A DNA stretch of 64,000 nt from Sorex araneus (GCF_027595985.1 NC_073311.1:51375292-51439291); one strand, 5' to 3'. Positions 49,900 to 62,802 are shown, numbered from the stretch's first letter. Notes: generated from the sequence alone by a model not told the origin. A program made the numbers and translations.

Positions 49900-50110
49900 A
49901 AATGGAATACAATTATTTGTCTTTTTGTGTCTAGCTTATTTCACTTACATTATAAATCTTCAATGTTCATCAGAATTTTGGCATGAATAAGAAATTTTTC
50001 TATGATAAAACAACATTCCATTGCAGCCATATGCATATTTTGTTTATCCATTCATTATCAATGAGTACTTGGATTGTTGCTTCCAATTCTTGGTTATTGT
50101 AAATAGTGTT
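49900..50110 (-). repeat. Old antisense L1 scrap
   Basis: 'acaacattccattgcagcc', 'cttggttattgtaaatagtg' are reversed L1 3' text. Confidence 0.55.
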
Positions 50111-50564
50111 AAACTTAAACTTTTAAATACCAGAATAAAGAATTATTTTTATCATTTTCTGACATTTCTTCATTGACTCAAATCTAATCTGTGCATCATG
50201 CTATTTTGAGTGAGTAGATCCTGGTTTCCAATACCTTCAAGGTTGAACAAATCAATTAACCAGAAAATAAAAATATATACACTATTGAGGACTAATATTC
50301 TATTATTTCATAATTTGTAAATAATTTAACAAAATATAAACTATTAAATAATGTATAGAATACAGGACTACATTATTTGATGATTTATATGAATGATTAT
50401 TTTAGGTGAATTCTACAACACTAAGGGTGAATATAAAATTTCTAGAAAAAATTCCATGGATTTAAACATGGAAGTCTAAATCCATGTTTTTCAGTGGAAA
50501 ATGCCTTCAATCAGACATAAGACCACATATATAAGGTCTAATTATTTTTGATATATGCAGTATT

Positions 50565-50815
50565 TGGACTGGAGCAATAACACAGTGGGTGGGGTGTTTG
50601 CCTTGCACACGGCCAACCCAGGTTCGATTCCTCTGTCCCACTCAGAGAGCCCGGCAAGGTACTGAGAGTATCCCGCCCGCACAGCAGAGCTACCGGTGGT
50701 GTATTCAATATGCCAAAAACAGTAACAACAAGTCTCATAATGGAGACGTTACTTGTGCCTGCTCGCGCAAATGGGTGAACAATGGAATGAGAGAGTGCTA
50801 CAGTGGAATATTGAT
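50565..50815 (+). repeat. SINE, second type
   Basis: Plus-strand copy from 'gactggagcaataacacagt' to the 'acaatggaatga' end. Confidence 0.8.
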
Positions 50816-51049
50816 ATATGAACTCATATCAACATCCATATTCAATATTCATCCATTTCTGTATGGTATAAAGACTAAGCAAGATAATACTGATAACATA
50901 GGACAGTATCATGTGAAAGCAGTATACATCTTGTGAAATACTGGTTTCTTTTGCAATAAATTGATTTACATAGTGTTTGATTTTTGCCAGTAAAAGCCAC
51001 TAGAAAGATAGCAGAGAAAGTGCTCTTCTTGGTTTCCTGATATTCTCGC

Positions 51050-51540
51050 CTTTGGCTATTTAATGGTGTAGTTTGCCACCTGCTTTCACATAGGAAATTC
51101 TATGAAATTCTCTCTCAAGAAAATGATTATGGCCAATATCCATTCCCTGCACTGCAGACTCTGCTGCTGGCTCTTGTACAGAGATTTTCCCCTGCCAGCC
51201 CCTCCCTGAGATGAATCTCACTAATTTCAGTTTGCCACTGAAAAAGTGCACTTTCCCCAGGTCATAAAGGCACACCTCTGCCCCAGAGCTCTCTGTGATC
51301 ACCCAGTCTTCAGTAAGTCTAAAACCCAGCCTTAGGGGAGCTAGTCCTACCAGAGACCCCGATGGGGACCTTCAATTAAACTGAGCTATTCTTTTATTCT
51401 TTGCCTTCTTTTTACCCCCTCTTAGTAAACAATGTCCTGCAAGTCATCAATAATTGCTTTCCCCAGATCTTCCCAGCTTCCTCTCTCCTGAGTCCACTGT
51501 GACACACACACCTTGAACTCTTGGCTATTTAATCCATTTC
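51050..51540. other. KLRC downstream region shared by all three genes
   Basis: This stretch resembles the regions downstream of KLRC-A (21380-21840) and KLRC-B (34010-34330), so the ancestral duplicated unit included at least 0.9 kb past the stop codon. Confidence 0.5.
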
Positions 51541-51996
51541 AGCATTTTCAAGGGCCAGAGCAAATCAGTTCATTGAAAAATCTAAGAGTACATAATATTG
51601 TAGACTAATTAAACATAAAAGTTCTTGCCAGCGTGATATATCTCATACATAATCTATTAAAATAGAAAAATTAATATGCATATCACTATATCAGCTGATG
51701 ATTCACATGAAGGATTAATTTCAATTAATTCTACAATTCAAAAGGTGAATCTTCAGGTAAATAAAAGACTTCAGCTGGAAACGTTCATTAATATAGATTC
51801 GTGGTCTTTGGTTAGTGATATGACTCATGCATGAGAATTTGCCAATGGGAAGGCTGAGAACTCCCTCTATGGTTTTTTATTTGGATTAAACATAACATTT
51901 TAAGATCGTTCTAAAAACAGTTGTATTTCTTTTAAAGAAATTAGATATGTATATTTTATACATGGTAATAATAGCAATAGGCCATGTTTATTTAGG

Positions 51997-52117
51997 TTAA
52001 AGTATTTGGTGCTTACAAACATATAGCCTATTATCCAAACAGGATATAGGAACACATATTTTGTTCTTAGCATTTACATAGGTACAACTTTCATTCCTCT
52101 CTTGATGCACTGAGGAC
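51997..52117 (-). CDS. KLRC2: KLRC-C exon 6 (lectin domain, end)
   Basis: Acceptor TTGTTTTAG, stop TAA at 51997-51999. It encodes [16 protein letters not shown] then [16 protein letters not shown], with the three expected cysteines. Human NKG2C ends YHCKHKL. A possible AATAAA lies at 51876-51881 on the minus strand. Confidence 0.9.
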
Positions 52118-55100
52118 CTAAAACAAAGAGAATAATATATAATTAATATTGAAAAGATGTTACGTTACTGGTGCCCACTCAATATTGAAAAGAAAAAAAT
52201 AATATTTGATAAATGAACTATTTGGAGTGCTATATTTAAAATTTGAGTATTTTCTGTAAAATTTTTCCAAAGCAAATTATTGAATTCATATGACTTCTCA
52301 TATTTTTTTCTCTATGATGACTATTTAATAGGCACAAAATGCAAATATGTTTAAGAAGCTTACCTTTCGGAAGATGAAAATAATTCATTTGGACATATAC
52401 TTAAGTTATCAATTCCGAATCCAATCCATGGCAGGACATTAAAGACTTCCAAAAATTTCTATAAAGAATATTGTGAAAACTCAAGTAAAATATTTTATGC
52501 TGATTTGATTTTTGGTAATAACAAAATTTAGTTATTTTTCATCTTACAAAATTAAATATTAGCAATTATTATAGATGTGTGCTGTGAGAATAATTTTATT
52601 CAGATAATAAAAATATAGCATGATGGAAATGAAGAAATGAATAGGAAATATGAATATTAAGTTAACAAATGAACCAATGAAAAATCTGAGTTAAACTATA
52701 CTATCTGAAACAAAAGTAACATTACATTAACTTTAAAAATTTGAAGTGCAAAAGAAAAACATTGAGAAAATTGAAGATGAACTGTAGAAATAATCATAGC
52801 AGAATGAGAGAGAAAAAAGAAAAATGTGTTGGATACCCTAAAAGTATGTGCAAAATCATTTTAGGTTTAAATACAATCAGAATAGAATAAATACAGAAAA
52901 ATAGTTGCTAGATGCAATAGAGAAATGACTTTTTAAACTTAGTTCATACATATTGTAAATTCAAGAGACTCAGTAAAGTGCTAATAAGATCAACACACTG
53001 AAATTCATATCTCAAAACATAATCAAATGACTAAATGGCAATCGAAGACAACTGCTAAAAATCATCTTGAGAGAACAGTGAGGTTACTTAAAGAATGAAA
53101 AACAAAGGTTGAGATAAATCCCACCTAGCCTGAATCTAAGGGTCTCATACCTAACCTACTTGTAAAGGTGAATAACAGCAACTAATATGCCATATTCCCT
53201 CACAGAAACAAAACCTTAGTCATCCATCCAGATATAAACAGCGCTATATTTTGTCTAATAGTTTTTATATGTGCACCAAGACCATTCAATTGACAAAGAA
53301 TCCAGCCAGAAAAGTTGGCAGTTAGATTGGCTCTACAGTTGCCAATCTATTTGGATTTTTTTACTGAACCATATATATCATTTTAAATCCAAAGGATTAA
53401 GGTACTAATTACAGAACTCGAAACTATGAAATTTCTAGAAGAAAACATGGAGGGAAGTTTGGGACAGTATAATCGGCAATGACTTCCCAAGTAGGGCATC
53501 AAAACATGGACAACAAAAGAAAAATATAAAAATAAACAAATGTACATTCAAATAAAACAACTCTGTGCATTAAAGGACATAGTCATCACACTGAAGATGT
53601 AACATATCACTTTATATGAAAAAAGATGATTTATTGAAATGATACCATGTAGGATTTATATTTTAGTCCCATAATATCAATCCATTACAATATAAGGATA
53701 AAGAAAGTAACATTATGTAATCACTCTGATTGTGAACACATTGAATATGATGTGAAAGATTTTGAACAGAAAATAAATCAATTAGCCCAAATATTTAGCT
53801 AACAGTGTAGCAATGCATGTGCAAGACCTTAGTTTGACTCTCAGCTCAAGAGGCACCAAAGCACCTCCAGGAGTGACTCTCACATGGAAAAAGGAAACTG
53901 ATTTTAAAAGATGCGTAATAGATTAAAGCACACAAAGATCTGGCAGTTTGAAAAGAAAGAACATAAATTACTATAAGAAACTTACTTTAAATAAGCTATA
54001 CTTATATTTCAGATTTAACCTAAAAGTATTTAAGTCAATGAGACACAAAGAAATATTAAAGTGTATCACCCAATTATGACATGTGGGTTTGAGCAAAATT
54101 ACCAAAGTATTAAGTAGGGAGTATAGTCTTTCTCAACATGTAGAAATAGTTGGTGACAAATATGCAAGGAAGGTAATAATAATGAACATAATTTAATCCA
54201 TATATCATGTTATAAAAATCTCAAAATACCTGAATATAAACTATAAAATTTGAAGAAGATATATTAGAAAAAAGTGGATTCCTATTAATTAGAGGTCAGT
54301 TTGATATATCAGAGGAATGAGTTATAAAATAACAAGTGTACTTAACAAAACAATTTATTTCTAAGACCTGAAGGATAGTTCAGGAGGTTAGGTGTTTGTC
54401 TTTTTGTCCTGCATGTGTGTGACCCTGGCTTGACATTGCCAGCATACAGTCCCCCTAAGAGTGGTCTCCAAACAGAAACCAAACAAACAAAACAAAATAA
54501 TAAATCAACATATTTTTTATTTTATGATAAATATTATATGTGGTAAACTTTGAACAATTATTTACAAATTAGGCATCTTTAAAGATACTTGTTTCCTGAA
54601 TCACTGTCACTGTCACTGTCACTGTCATCCCACTTCTCATTGATTTGCTCAAGTGGGCACCAGTAACTTCTACATTTTGAGACTTGTTACTGTTTTTAGC
54701 ATATCAAATCATGCGGGCGAGATATTCTCGGTAGCCTGACAGGCTCTCTGAGAGGGGCAGCAAAATCAAACCTGTGTCATCCGTGTGCAAGGCAAACGTT
54801 CTACTCGCTGTGCTATCGCTCCAGCCCAGGGCTGGAGTGACAGCACGGTCGGTCACTCTTTAGAAAGAAATATTAAAATGGATTTTCATTTGAGAGCTTA
54901 AAAGGAAAATAACTAGCTATTTACTACCATTACTACCATTACTAAATCCAAAGATTTTTTTTTAAGGGAGGACTGGTATTAATGACCAAAATATCAGAAA
55001 TACCAACCTCAGTGTGGTATGGCTGATCTTGGGTTATCTATCAAGTCAGTTCTTGGGAGAGTCAAGTAACAGATCCTAAATGTTCAACTTACTAGCATTT

Positions 55101-58100
55101 AGTAAGGCCTTAACTTACTAAATCCAAGTGTATATTTAGAGTGGTAAATATTTGGAAATGTAGTTTAGATGGTTTTGTCTTACAGATCTTCGATGTGACT
55201 TGCCAGCACAGAACAGTATTGCAGTTGCAGGTTTTACAAATTGGAGGTTTGTGTCGATTTGCATTACTTATCACATGTAATTAGAGTGGATTTTTTTTCA
55301 GCCACAAGGCACCTATAGTAGTATAGTGTAAATGTAACTTTCATACGCATTGTTAAACAAAAATGTGACACTATCTTTAAGTTGTTCCTGCTTGTATTCT
55401 CCTGGGAAGTTGACTTTCTATATTTACTAGGACAACTTAATCATCATCATCATCATCATGAAACCCCATTGATCGTCGAGTGGCTCCAGCAGTCTCAGTA
55501 ACCTCTACATTTGTCCTATCCCCGAGATCTTAGAAGCCTCTCTCTTCTCGGCCATCCCAATGATGCCACATTGGAGGCTCCTTCTGGGTCAGGGGAATGA
55601 GACTCAGCTGGCTACTGGCTTTGACATACAAATGCACCATGCGAAGCTTGCGAGGCTGTCCCATGTGGGCAGGAAACTCTCAGTAGCTTGAAGGTTTCTC
55701 CCAGAGGGAGAAGTAGTTTATAAGATATCACTTCTGAGAGCTTGCTTTTAAGTCTCTGGATGTTGGCTGTTGATGGGATTACATACACCTGGGTTCCTCT
55801 GCCAGTATCTTCATGCGTGAGGCCTGTCCGAACGTGTGAAGAGGGGCCTTGAGCATGGCTGTGGCTGGGTTCCGGTGGTCTTCGGCCACCGGGAGCTCTG
55901 CTTGAGGCAGGGAGGGAAGCTGGAGCTCATCCCCTCCAAGGAGCCCAGGGGAAGACAACCAGGCGTGCGGGCAAGAGACTCTCTGCATCAGGACAACTTA
56001 ATAGCACTAAAAATACTTATTGAAAGTTTTTTAGTACTGAATTGTAGCAAAGACAGAAATCAAGATTTACTGATTTTTAATGAATTTTTTAAATGAAATT
56101 TGTTTCCTGAATATATATAAAAAACTCTCCAAATAGAACGTGGAATAGAACTTTATCACTGTATCACTGTCATACCATTGCTCATTGATTTGCTCGAGCG
56201 GGCACCAGTAATGTCTCCATTGTGAGACTTGTTACTGTTTTTGGCATATAGAATATGCCACTGGTAGCTTGCCAGGCTCTGCTGTGTGGGTGGGATACTC
56301 TTGGTAGCTTGCCGGGCTCTCTGAGAGGGACAGAGGAATCGAACCAGGGTTGGCCATGTGCAAGGCAAACACCCTACCCATTGTGCTATTACTCCAGCCC
56401 ACTAAACTTACTGTAAGTATATAATTATCAAATTGATAATTATTAAAAGGCAGAAATAGAAATTAAAAATTTAAGCCACTGAGTCAAATATAACATATTT
56501 GCATCTCATAAAATAAAAGAGTTCATAACTTAAATATAACATAAGCATCTGGGAAGGAAAATAAAGATTGCTGGAAGGAAAATAAAGATCACTGGTAAGA
56601 AAAATGGCAAAAGATACAGGCAATATTAATATTAAAATATTAAATATTATAATATTTGTAGACCATACCAATCAGGAAAATGCCTATCCATATCATAATA
56701 ATTCTGGATTCAGAGAGATGATACAGCATGTATGGTGCAAGCCTTACATGTATATAACTTACCCAGGTTTGATTCTGGGTATCCCATTTGGTCCCCAAAG
56801 TAATTGTTGAGTGCAGAGTCAGGGGTATGCCAGAACACAGATGGGTGTTTTCCCCAAACAAACAAAAAATAATATCAGAATAATTCTCATATATAGTCAT
56901 CAGAACTTATAATATTTAAGTTACTAATGGTCATAATTTTTAGATCAAAAGACTATTATGCAAAATGTTAGAAAATGTCTGAATAATATAACAAATTGAT
57001 ATACATATATCAATTTATCATCTATTATATGTTTATGTCCTAAATTTTAATCTGCAATATTTTCACTATTAAAATTAATATAACTAGAATACAATAACCA
57101 TAGGACATTTCATAAATATACTAGATGTTTATATTCATAATATACACTGTAGCAATGTAGAACTGTCATCCTGTTGTTCATAGATTTGCTCAAGCGCACA
57201 CCACTAATGTCTCCATTGTGAGAACTTGTTATTACTGTTTTTGGCACATTGAATGCGCCACAGGGAGCTTGCCAGGCTCTGCCGTGCAAGCTGGATACTC
57301 TCGGTAGCTTGTCAGGCTCTCCGAGAGGGATGGAGGAATAGAACTCGGGTCGACCTAATGCAGGGCAAACGCCTTACCTGCTGTGCTATCGCTTCAGCCC
57401 ATAATATATACTTTGTAATGAATTAAGATTTTAATAAAATATTTATAAAATGCATATCTGTAAAACTAAATATGTATAAGTATATTTAAAATATTAAGTC
57501 ATGAAATAGAACAGTGAAAATGTGAAAACTATAAACACAAAAATAAGGAAGAATATACATGAGAATGAAAATTAGCACATAATAATCTTTTCTTGTATGT
57601 GAAGCTCAAGTTTAAGAAAACATAATTTATAATAGATTAAAATTCATAGTACTAAGAAAAAAATTCAGAGTACTGGTTCAGCAAATAGAGAGGGTGAAAG
57701 GAATATACCATGTTTCGAAGACTTTATTTGAAGATCTTACTTGCAAGGACCCACTTCTTTTCACTTGGTAAATATTTTCAGTACAATACCTAGCTTCCTT
57801 GATAAGATAAATAAGACTAATTTTGGAGTAAGAAGGCACTGAAGGAACTGGAGAGATTGCTGGAAGGGGTGGGGCACAGTCCTTAGCTGGATCTTTGGCA
57901 CCACATACACCCAAGTACTGCACAGGTACAGGTACCCGAGTACTGCACAGGTACAGGTACCCGAGTACTGCACAGGTACAGGTACCCGAGTACTGCACAG
58001 GTACAGGCCTGTGACCCCTGAGCACTGCTCTAGAGACCTCCATGAACAAGACACTGTTTTCTATAAAAGCCAGTTAAGCAAAAAAGTAACAAATGTGCAA

Positions 58101-61100
58101 GAATTCCTGGTATAAAAATGTAATCACAGGGGCCGGAGCGATAGCACAGCGGGTAGGGCGTTTGCCTTGCATGCGGCCGACCTGGGTTCGATCCCCGGCA
58201 TCCCATATGGTCCCCCAAGCACCGCCAGGAGTAATTCCTGAGTGCAAAGCCAGGAGTAACCCCTGAGCATCGCTGGGTGTGACCCAAAAAGCAAAAAAAC
58301 AAAACAAAACAAAAATGTAATCACAATAGCTGAAAAATTGTTACAATTAAAAAATTTTAGCTGGAGCTAAAAACTTAATATTAAACTTAAAAATCTACAA
58401 TGCTTCTTTCTATGTCTGTCTCTTTCTTTCTGACTCACTTCACTCAACATGAGTGACACAGCACTCATATGTGGAATATAAAGTAGCAGAGAGGTACAAG
58501 CTTGCAATGATGCAACTTCTGGCAGAAGTTTCTCTGGACTTAGTTACTAAAATACTAAAATACAGAAATCCAAAACCTTGAGGCCGCTATTGCGGCCGCA
58601 TGACCTTATATCTCTTCATTCTCAGCTATGGAAAACAAATTATCAAAAGCTTCCTTTTCAGTAGGTCTACTTTGGGGGTGAAATGCCAAACAACAATAGT
58701 GAGTTTTTGTTGAAATATTGAATGTAATCAAAATAAAGAGAAAGTAAAGTGAAATTTATAAGCTACACAGTCGGGGTGGGGGGCCGGGAGGCAGGGGGCG
58801 TGGAGGGGAGGTACACTGTGATTCTTGGTTTTGGAATATGTGCACTGGTGAAGTGATGGGTGTTCGAGTATTGTATAACTGAGACTTAAACCTGAAAGCT
58901 TTGTAACTTTCCACATGGTGATTCAATTTAAAAAAATTAAAAATAAATAAATAAATAAAATAAACCTCTATGGAAAACAGTAAATAAAAATCTATAATGC
59001 TTAAAAATATCGATGAGCTCGTTAAACATAATATACATTGAAATATCATTTAACAAAATAGTTACAGCTTTAAAATCTTACCATTTCTTCAGGATTATCT
59101 ATATAAAGCAGTTTAGATTTCTTAGACACACACGCCATCACACTTTCATTCCATGTTTTCTTTTCATTACTGATATAATAGCAGCTGTTAGAATATAAGA
59201 ACCATTCCTTTGGACACTGATTACAGTGATCTGCTGAAGAAAAGTCAAGTCATAATCAAGAAACTATTTGATCTTTAATTAAAATAATATTATATGCATA
59301 AGCATATGTATTCAGATTATTTAAAATTAGAATAAAATGAAATTAACTCAGTTTTACCATGAAAAGTAACATAAAGCTAAGAAATGAATAAAAGTATCTA
59401 TTGTACACATTTGGAATGACAATGAATGAAACATCATCTTTAGAGATTAATCTTATTTCTATTATATTTTGATGTATATTATGTCAGTAATAAAACTGTG
59501 GAAAGTCTTAGCTAATTAAAGCAACTATGGTAGTTCTAAAGAGGATTCTTTTCACAATGTTGAAGAAGTTCCATCTTGTAAAATAACTATGAACATTTAT
59601 CGCTTAATTTTATAATTTCCAATTCCTCAAACATTTTATTGTAATCTCATTTTAGTATAGCCTATAAAATATAAAAACAAAACATATTGTATTATTAAAA
59701 TTTCAAAGAACATAACATACCTTTCTGAGTCATTGTCACTAGAGATGCATTATTCAACTCTGGCATTTTTATTTCAGTATCTAGAAAAATGGAAAGTAAT
59801 TCTATGAAAATTTATTTTAAAAAGGGCTTCTGCTGTGAGTGGCACACGTAGGGCAGCACGCTTGCTCTACCTGAGGACTATACATCAAGAGATTTCAGGA
59901 TCAAAATTTTTTGGCACTAGGGTGATCATTGGTCAAGGTATCCTCCCACCCAAAATTTATTTTGAATAGTAGCAATAATTATAATTTTCTAATCTGAGAT
60001 TTTTTGCATTGTATGTAGGATTAAAATAAACCATATTAAAATGCATTTAACCGTCAAGTAATAATGTTGATGACCTGAGGGAATATTTCATAAGCATAGA
60101 AGAATAATATAACAATTCATAGTATTTCATAAATTTTTGTTTAAAATATCTCAAGAATAAAAATGTATTTCTCAATGAGACATTTAATTCTTTCATTACA
60201 TTTTTAATTTATGAAAAAAATTAATATATATAACATTGCTGCAGTTGCTATATCACTGTAATTTTTGTATAAATTTCAATGAAATATTTATGTGATGATA
60301 ATTTTACATTAATTTAATGAATGTACATTTTTATATTTAAATTTTTACTATATTTAAAATATCAGTCTATTTAAATTCACATATAAAATAAGTTATTTTT
60401 CATGATATTAAACATGTATATCGGCATTGATCATTATTAACTTGAACATTTTCCTTGAAATTTTCAACTGTGTTCTTTAAATTTTTGTTTTGGCAGCAGA
60501 TGCGATTATGCTCAGGGACTACTCCTGCCTCCTGCCCACTGAGTCATACCCCAGGCCCCTTAAACATATTCTTACAGGAAATAAGGATTATGGTTTTCAC
60601 GAGGGTAGACAGCAAGACCAAGCAGGTAATTCCCAGGACCTCAGCAGTCAGCCTTTCCAGAGAGAAGGGGTAACCTGCAGGAGGACAAATGGAAATACAG
60701 AGAAAGAAGAAGTGTTGGTAATCATATAATATTTTCAAAAGAACCCTCAAGCACAGGCATTGTATTGACCAAACCACTAGGTAAAATTGTAATCCTTCTG
60801 TAGAAAATACCATTGCATTTTCAATAAATATAATATTCCAAGAGATTTTTTAAAATTAAAGTCTTCAAATTACAATGCATGAGTAAAATTCGTCCTTAGA
60901 TTTCATATTAGCACACCATAGTCCAAATTCCTCAAGTTATGATTCCACCAATGAAAAGTATATAAGCCTCATTCCCTGTTCTTCCTGCAACTCCACACCC
61001 AGTTGTTCATTCTACACATTTAATTGTCTATTCAACGCTTTACTCTAGAACTAGGAATATTGTTAGGCCTTTAAAGTTTCTGAGAAACATTTTCAAGGTT

Positions 61101-61223
61101 TCCTTCCAGCTTTATTTGCTATTAGTTTGCTACTGAAATAAAGTTATTAGAGCTCTTACGTTTCATTAACTGTCTTCTTGATTGCAAATTCAGTTGTGGG
61201 TTGTTTTCTCTTGGGCGTCTCAT
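51997..61223 (-). CDS. KLRC2: KLRC-C: short-tailed NKG2C-type receptor with transmembrane Lys
   Basis: Six exons (61160-61223, 60576-60674, 59721-59780, 59082-59233, 52364-52458, 51997-52117) join in phase to 196 residues. The transmembrane exon reads [14 protein letters not shown] then [10 protein letters not shown], very close to human NKG2C ([24 protein letters not shown]), with Lys48 at the DAP12-binding position. The short tail has no Tyr and hence no ITIM. The lectin domain keeps all expected cysteines, the WIG motif (LPWIGFG) and ends YVCKHQIL. Exon 4 uses a normal GT donor. The reading of exon 1 is the weak point; exons 2-6 are solid. The symbol indicates type, not proven orthology. 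Inference: an activating CD94-linked receptor. Confidence 0.82.
52364..52458 (-). CDS. KLRC2: KLRC-C exon 5 (lectin domain, middle)
   Basis: 95 bp, acceptor TTTATAG, donor AAG|GTAAGC. It encodes [20 protein letters not shown], aligning with human KFLSIISPSSWIGVF. The WIG motif is intact. Confidence 0.88.
54601..54830 (-). repeat. SINE, second type
   Basis: In the KLRC-C exon 4-5 intron; (CACTGT)n-like start at 54604-54625. Confidence 0.75.
55440..55780 (-). repeat. SINE, third type, with (ATC)n
   Basis: Starts with (atc)n at 55441-55458, body as at 26740. The GC-rich stretch after it (55790-55985) is unassigned. Confidence 0.65.
56155..56400 (-). repeat. SINE, second type
   Basis: Full-length minus-strand copy in the KLRC-C intron. 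Confidence 0.8.
57165..57400 (-). repeat. SINE, second type
   Basis: Minus-strand copy with mutated head ('gctatcgcttcagccc'). Confidence 0.78.
57912..58010. repeat. 25-bp minisatellite, four units
   Basis: Unit 'cgagtactgcacaggtac' followed by 'aggtacc', repeated four times with almost no change, inside an old SINE (about 57840-58030). Confidence 0.9.
58129..58310 (+). repeat. SINE, first type, young
   Basis: Near-consensus copy with target repeat 'aaaaatgtaatcaca' on both sides and intact A and B boxes. Confidence 0.9.
58389..59002 (+). repeat. L1 insertion with 5' inversion and target-site repeats
   Basis: Flanked by 'aaaaatctacaatgctt' / 'aaaaatctataatgctt'. First about 50 bp is antisense L1, the rest sense, ending in an A-rich (aaat)n tail. 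It contains a GGCCGCTATTGCGGCC palindrome at about 58583. Confidence 0.75.
59082..59233 (-). CDS. KLRC2: KLRC-C exon 4 (lectin domain, first part)
   Basis: 152 bp, acceptor CTTCAG, donor ATG|GTAAGA. It begins [20 protein letters not shown] and ends IDNPEEM. Canonical donor, in contrast to copies A and B. Confidence 0.93.
59721..59780 (-). CDS. KLRC2: KLRC-C exon 3 (stalk)
   Basis: 60 bp, acceptor TTTTTCTAG, donor AAAG|GTATGT. It encodes [19 protein letters not shown], with an NAS sequon. It is two codons longer than in KLRC-A. Confidence 0.88.
60576..60674 (-). CDS. KLRC2: KLRC-C exon 2 (transmembrane, Lys48)
   Basis: 99 bp, acceptor CTCCTGCAG, donor TCCT|GTAAGA. The encoded segment [16 protein letters not shown] is almost the human NKG2C sequence and includes the adaptor-binding Lys. 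Confidence 0.93.
61160..61223 (-). CDS. KLRC2: KLRC-C coding exon 1 (short tail)
   Basis: ATG at 61221-61223 sits in CAGAGATGAG, the same context as the KLRC-A start. It runs 21 codons plus one base to AAAC|GTAAGA, the phase needed by exon 2. It begins [14 protein letters not shown]; the ITIM Tyr of KLRC-A falls on Asn. It is about a third of the length of the KLRC-A exon. Another frame (TPKRKQP) resembles the KRQQR region of relatives, so an internal deletion with frame change is possible. Confidence 0.52.
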
Positions 61224-62019
61224 CTCTGAGCAGTGGCGGGCCTCTCTCTGAGCAGTGGCAGACCTCTGCTCTGTCCTGACTACAGGTAGCAGTTAACAGA
61301 GGGTGTGGCCAAGATCCTAGCAGAGTCACTGTGGGCGGGGAAACTTGAGTAATAGTTATTTGACAGGTTAACAATCAAAAAACTGAGTTATCACTTTCTT
61401 AAAGATTTAAAAATGTGCATCATAAATGAGCACATTTTAAATTTAATTATTCCATTTGATGCAATATTACTGCTGGCGATACAAAAAGGAAAGCATTAGA
61501 GATAATACTGATAGCAAACAAGCAAAGAAAATTACTTTAAGAATTTTTAATAAAACGTTAAATATTTATTTTTAATTATTTTAAATAGAATTTTGCCTGA
61601 GAACCTGGCAATTGATTCAATGGCCAATATTTCCCTCCTCAGCAAATGAAAGATTATCTATAGAACAAAATTGTTTATTCAAATTTTCATGAAGATAATA
61701 TTGGTTGCCAAAGAGTCAATTACATTATCAATTGAAATATATCAGATAAAATAGTTTAACTGATATACAAGATTTATTCAGACTTTTGTATTTGCAACCT
61801 TTGACGCATAAAAAGTTTAAAGATCGCACATTATGTTTTAGTACAGCCTGTCTGTGGGCTGGACAAACTGGAGAGTGAGGGCTCAGAATGAAAAGCAAGA
61901 GTGAAAAAAACTAGATTCCCTATTGAAGTATTACTTGAAATTTCAACAGGAAATCCTTAGATTTGAATTTAAAGAGAAAGACACTTGCCTTATTTTATAT
62001 CAAATAAAATAGCACTGTA

Positions 62020-62265
62020 GTACTGTAGCACTGTCATCCCTTTGTTCATCGATTTGCTCCAGCAGGCACCAGTAATGTCTCCATTATGAGACTTGTTGTT
62101 ACTGTTTTAGGCATATTGATTATGCCAGGGGTAGCTTGCCAAGATCTGCTGTGCAGGCGGGATATTCTCAGTAGTTTGCCCGGCTCTCTGAGAGGGACGA
62201 AGGATTTGAACCTGGGTCAGCCACGTGCAAGGCAATGACCTACTGGTGTTCTACCACTCCAGCCC
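62020..62265 (-). repeat. SINE, second type
   Basis: Between the KLRC-C exon 1 and the 5' untranslated exon candidate. Confidence 0.78.
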
Positions 62266-62707
62266 AAGAGCTAAAATAATTTTGTTTAATATAAATCAAT
62301 GTATGAAATATGCTGTTTGATATGTATGATCAAGTAAATTCATTTTAGCAAGATATTTTTAAAGACATGACTGAAAATAGAGTACATACAGAAACCAAAC
62401 TGCTTAGAAATACCAAAGCAAACTGCTCATTGCCATAATATTTATGGAGTTTTGTTATATTGTATTGATTAACAAAGTCAGATATGTATGTGAGTATATA
62501 ATCGACCGATTCTTAAAAATCAGGAAATTGAGTCAAAGAAATCCTTTGTATGTTTTATATTTTTTGTCTCTTTCGAATCTTGAGTCTTCAAACAGTGATA
62601 CTAATATTCTATTTGATTTGGTCATTTGTTAATTGTATCTCAGTTGTTTCATTTCTAGTTTTCATAGTATTTCATGAATTGCTAGTGAGATACGCAGCAA
62701 CAAATAC

Positions 62708-62802
62708 CTTCTGCTGGCCAGGATGTGAAGTGCCCTCTACAGAGAGACCAGGTGTGAAAAGCACTTCAAGGTGTGCAATATCTGTGGTCTGGACAGACTG
62801 AT
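62708..62802 (-). other. KLRC-C 5' untranslated exon candidate
   Basis: It aligns with the 5' exon candidates of copies A and B, between acceptor CTCCACAG and donor AGAAG|GTATTT. It lacks the upstream in-frame ATG seen in A and B. Confidence 0.5.

Noticed and set aside
57912-58010. Possible CRISPR-like repeat array
   Set aside because: Units are head to tail with no spacers, in a mammalian intron.
57678-58054. Minus-strand frames with [15 protein letters not shown] repeats
   Set aside because: Direct product of the 25-bp minisatellite, not a repeat protein.
58129-58200. tRNA-like sequence with A and B boxes
   Set aside because: It is the SINE head, with SINE body and target-site repeats, not a tRNA gene.
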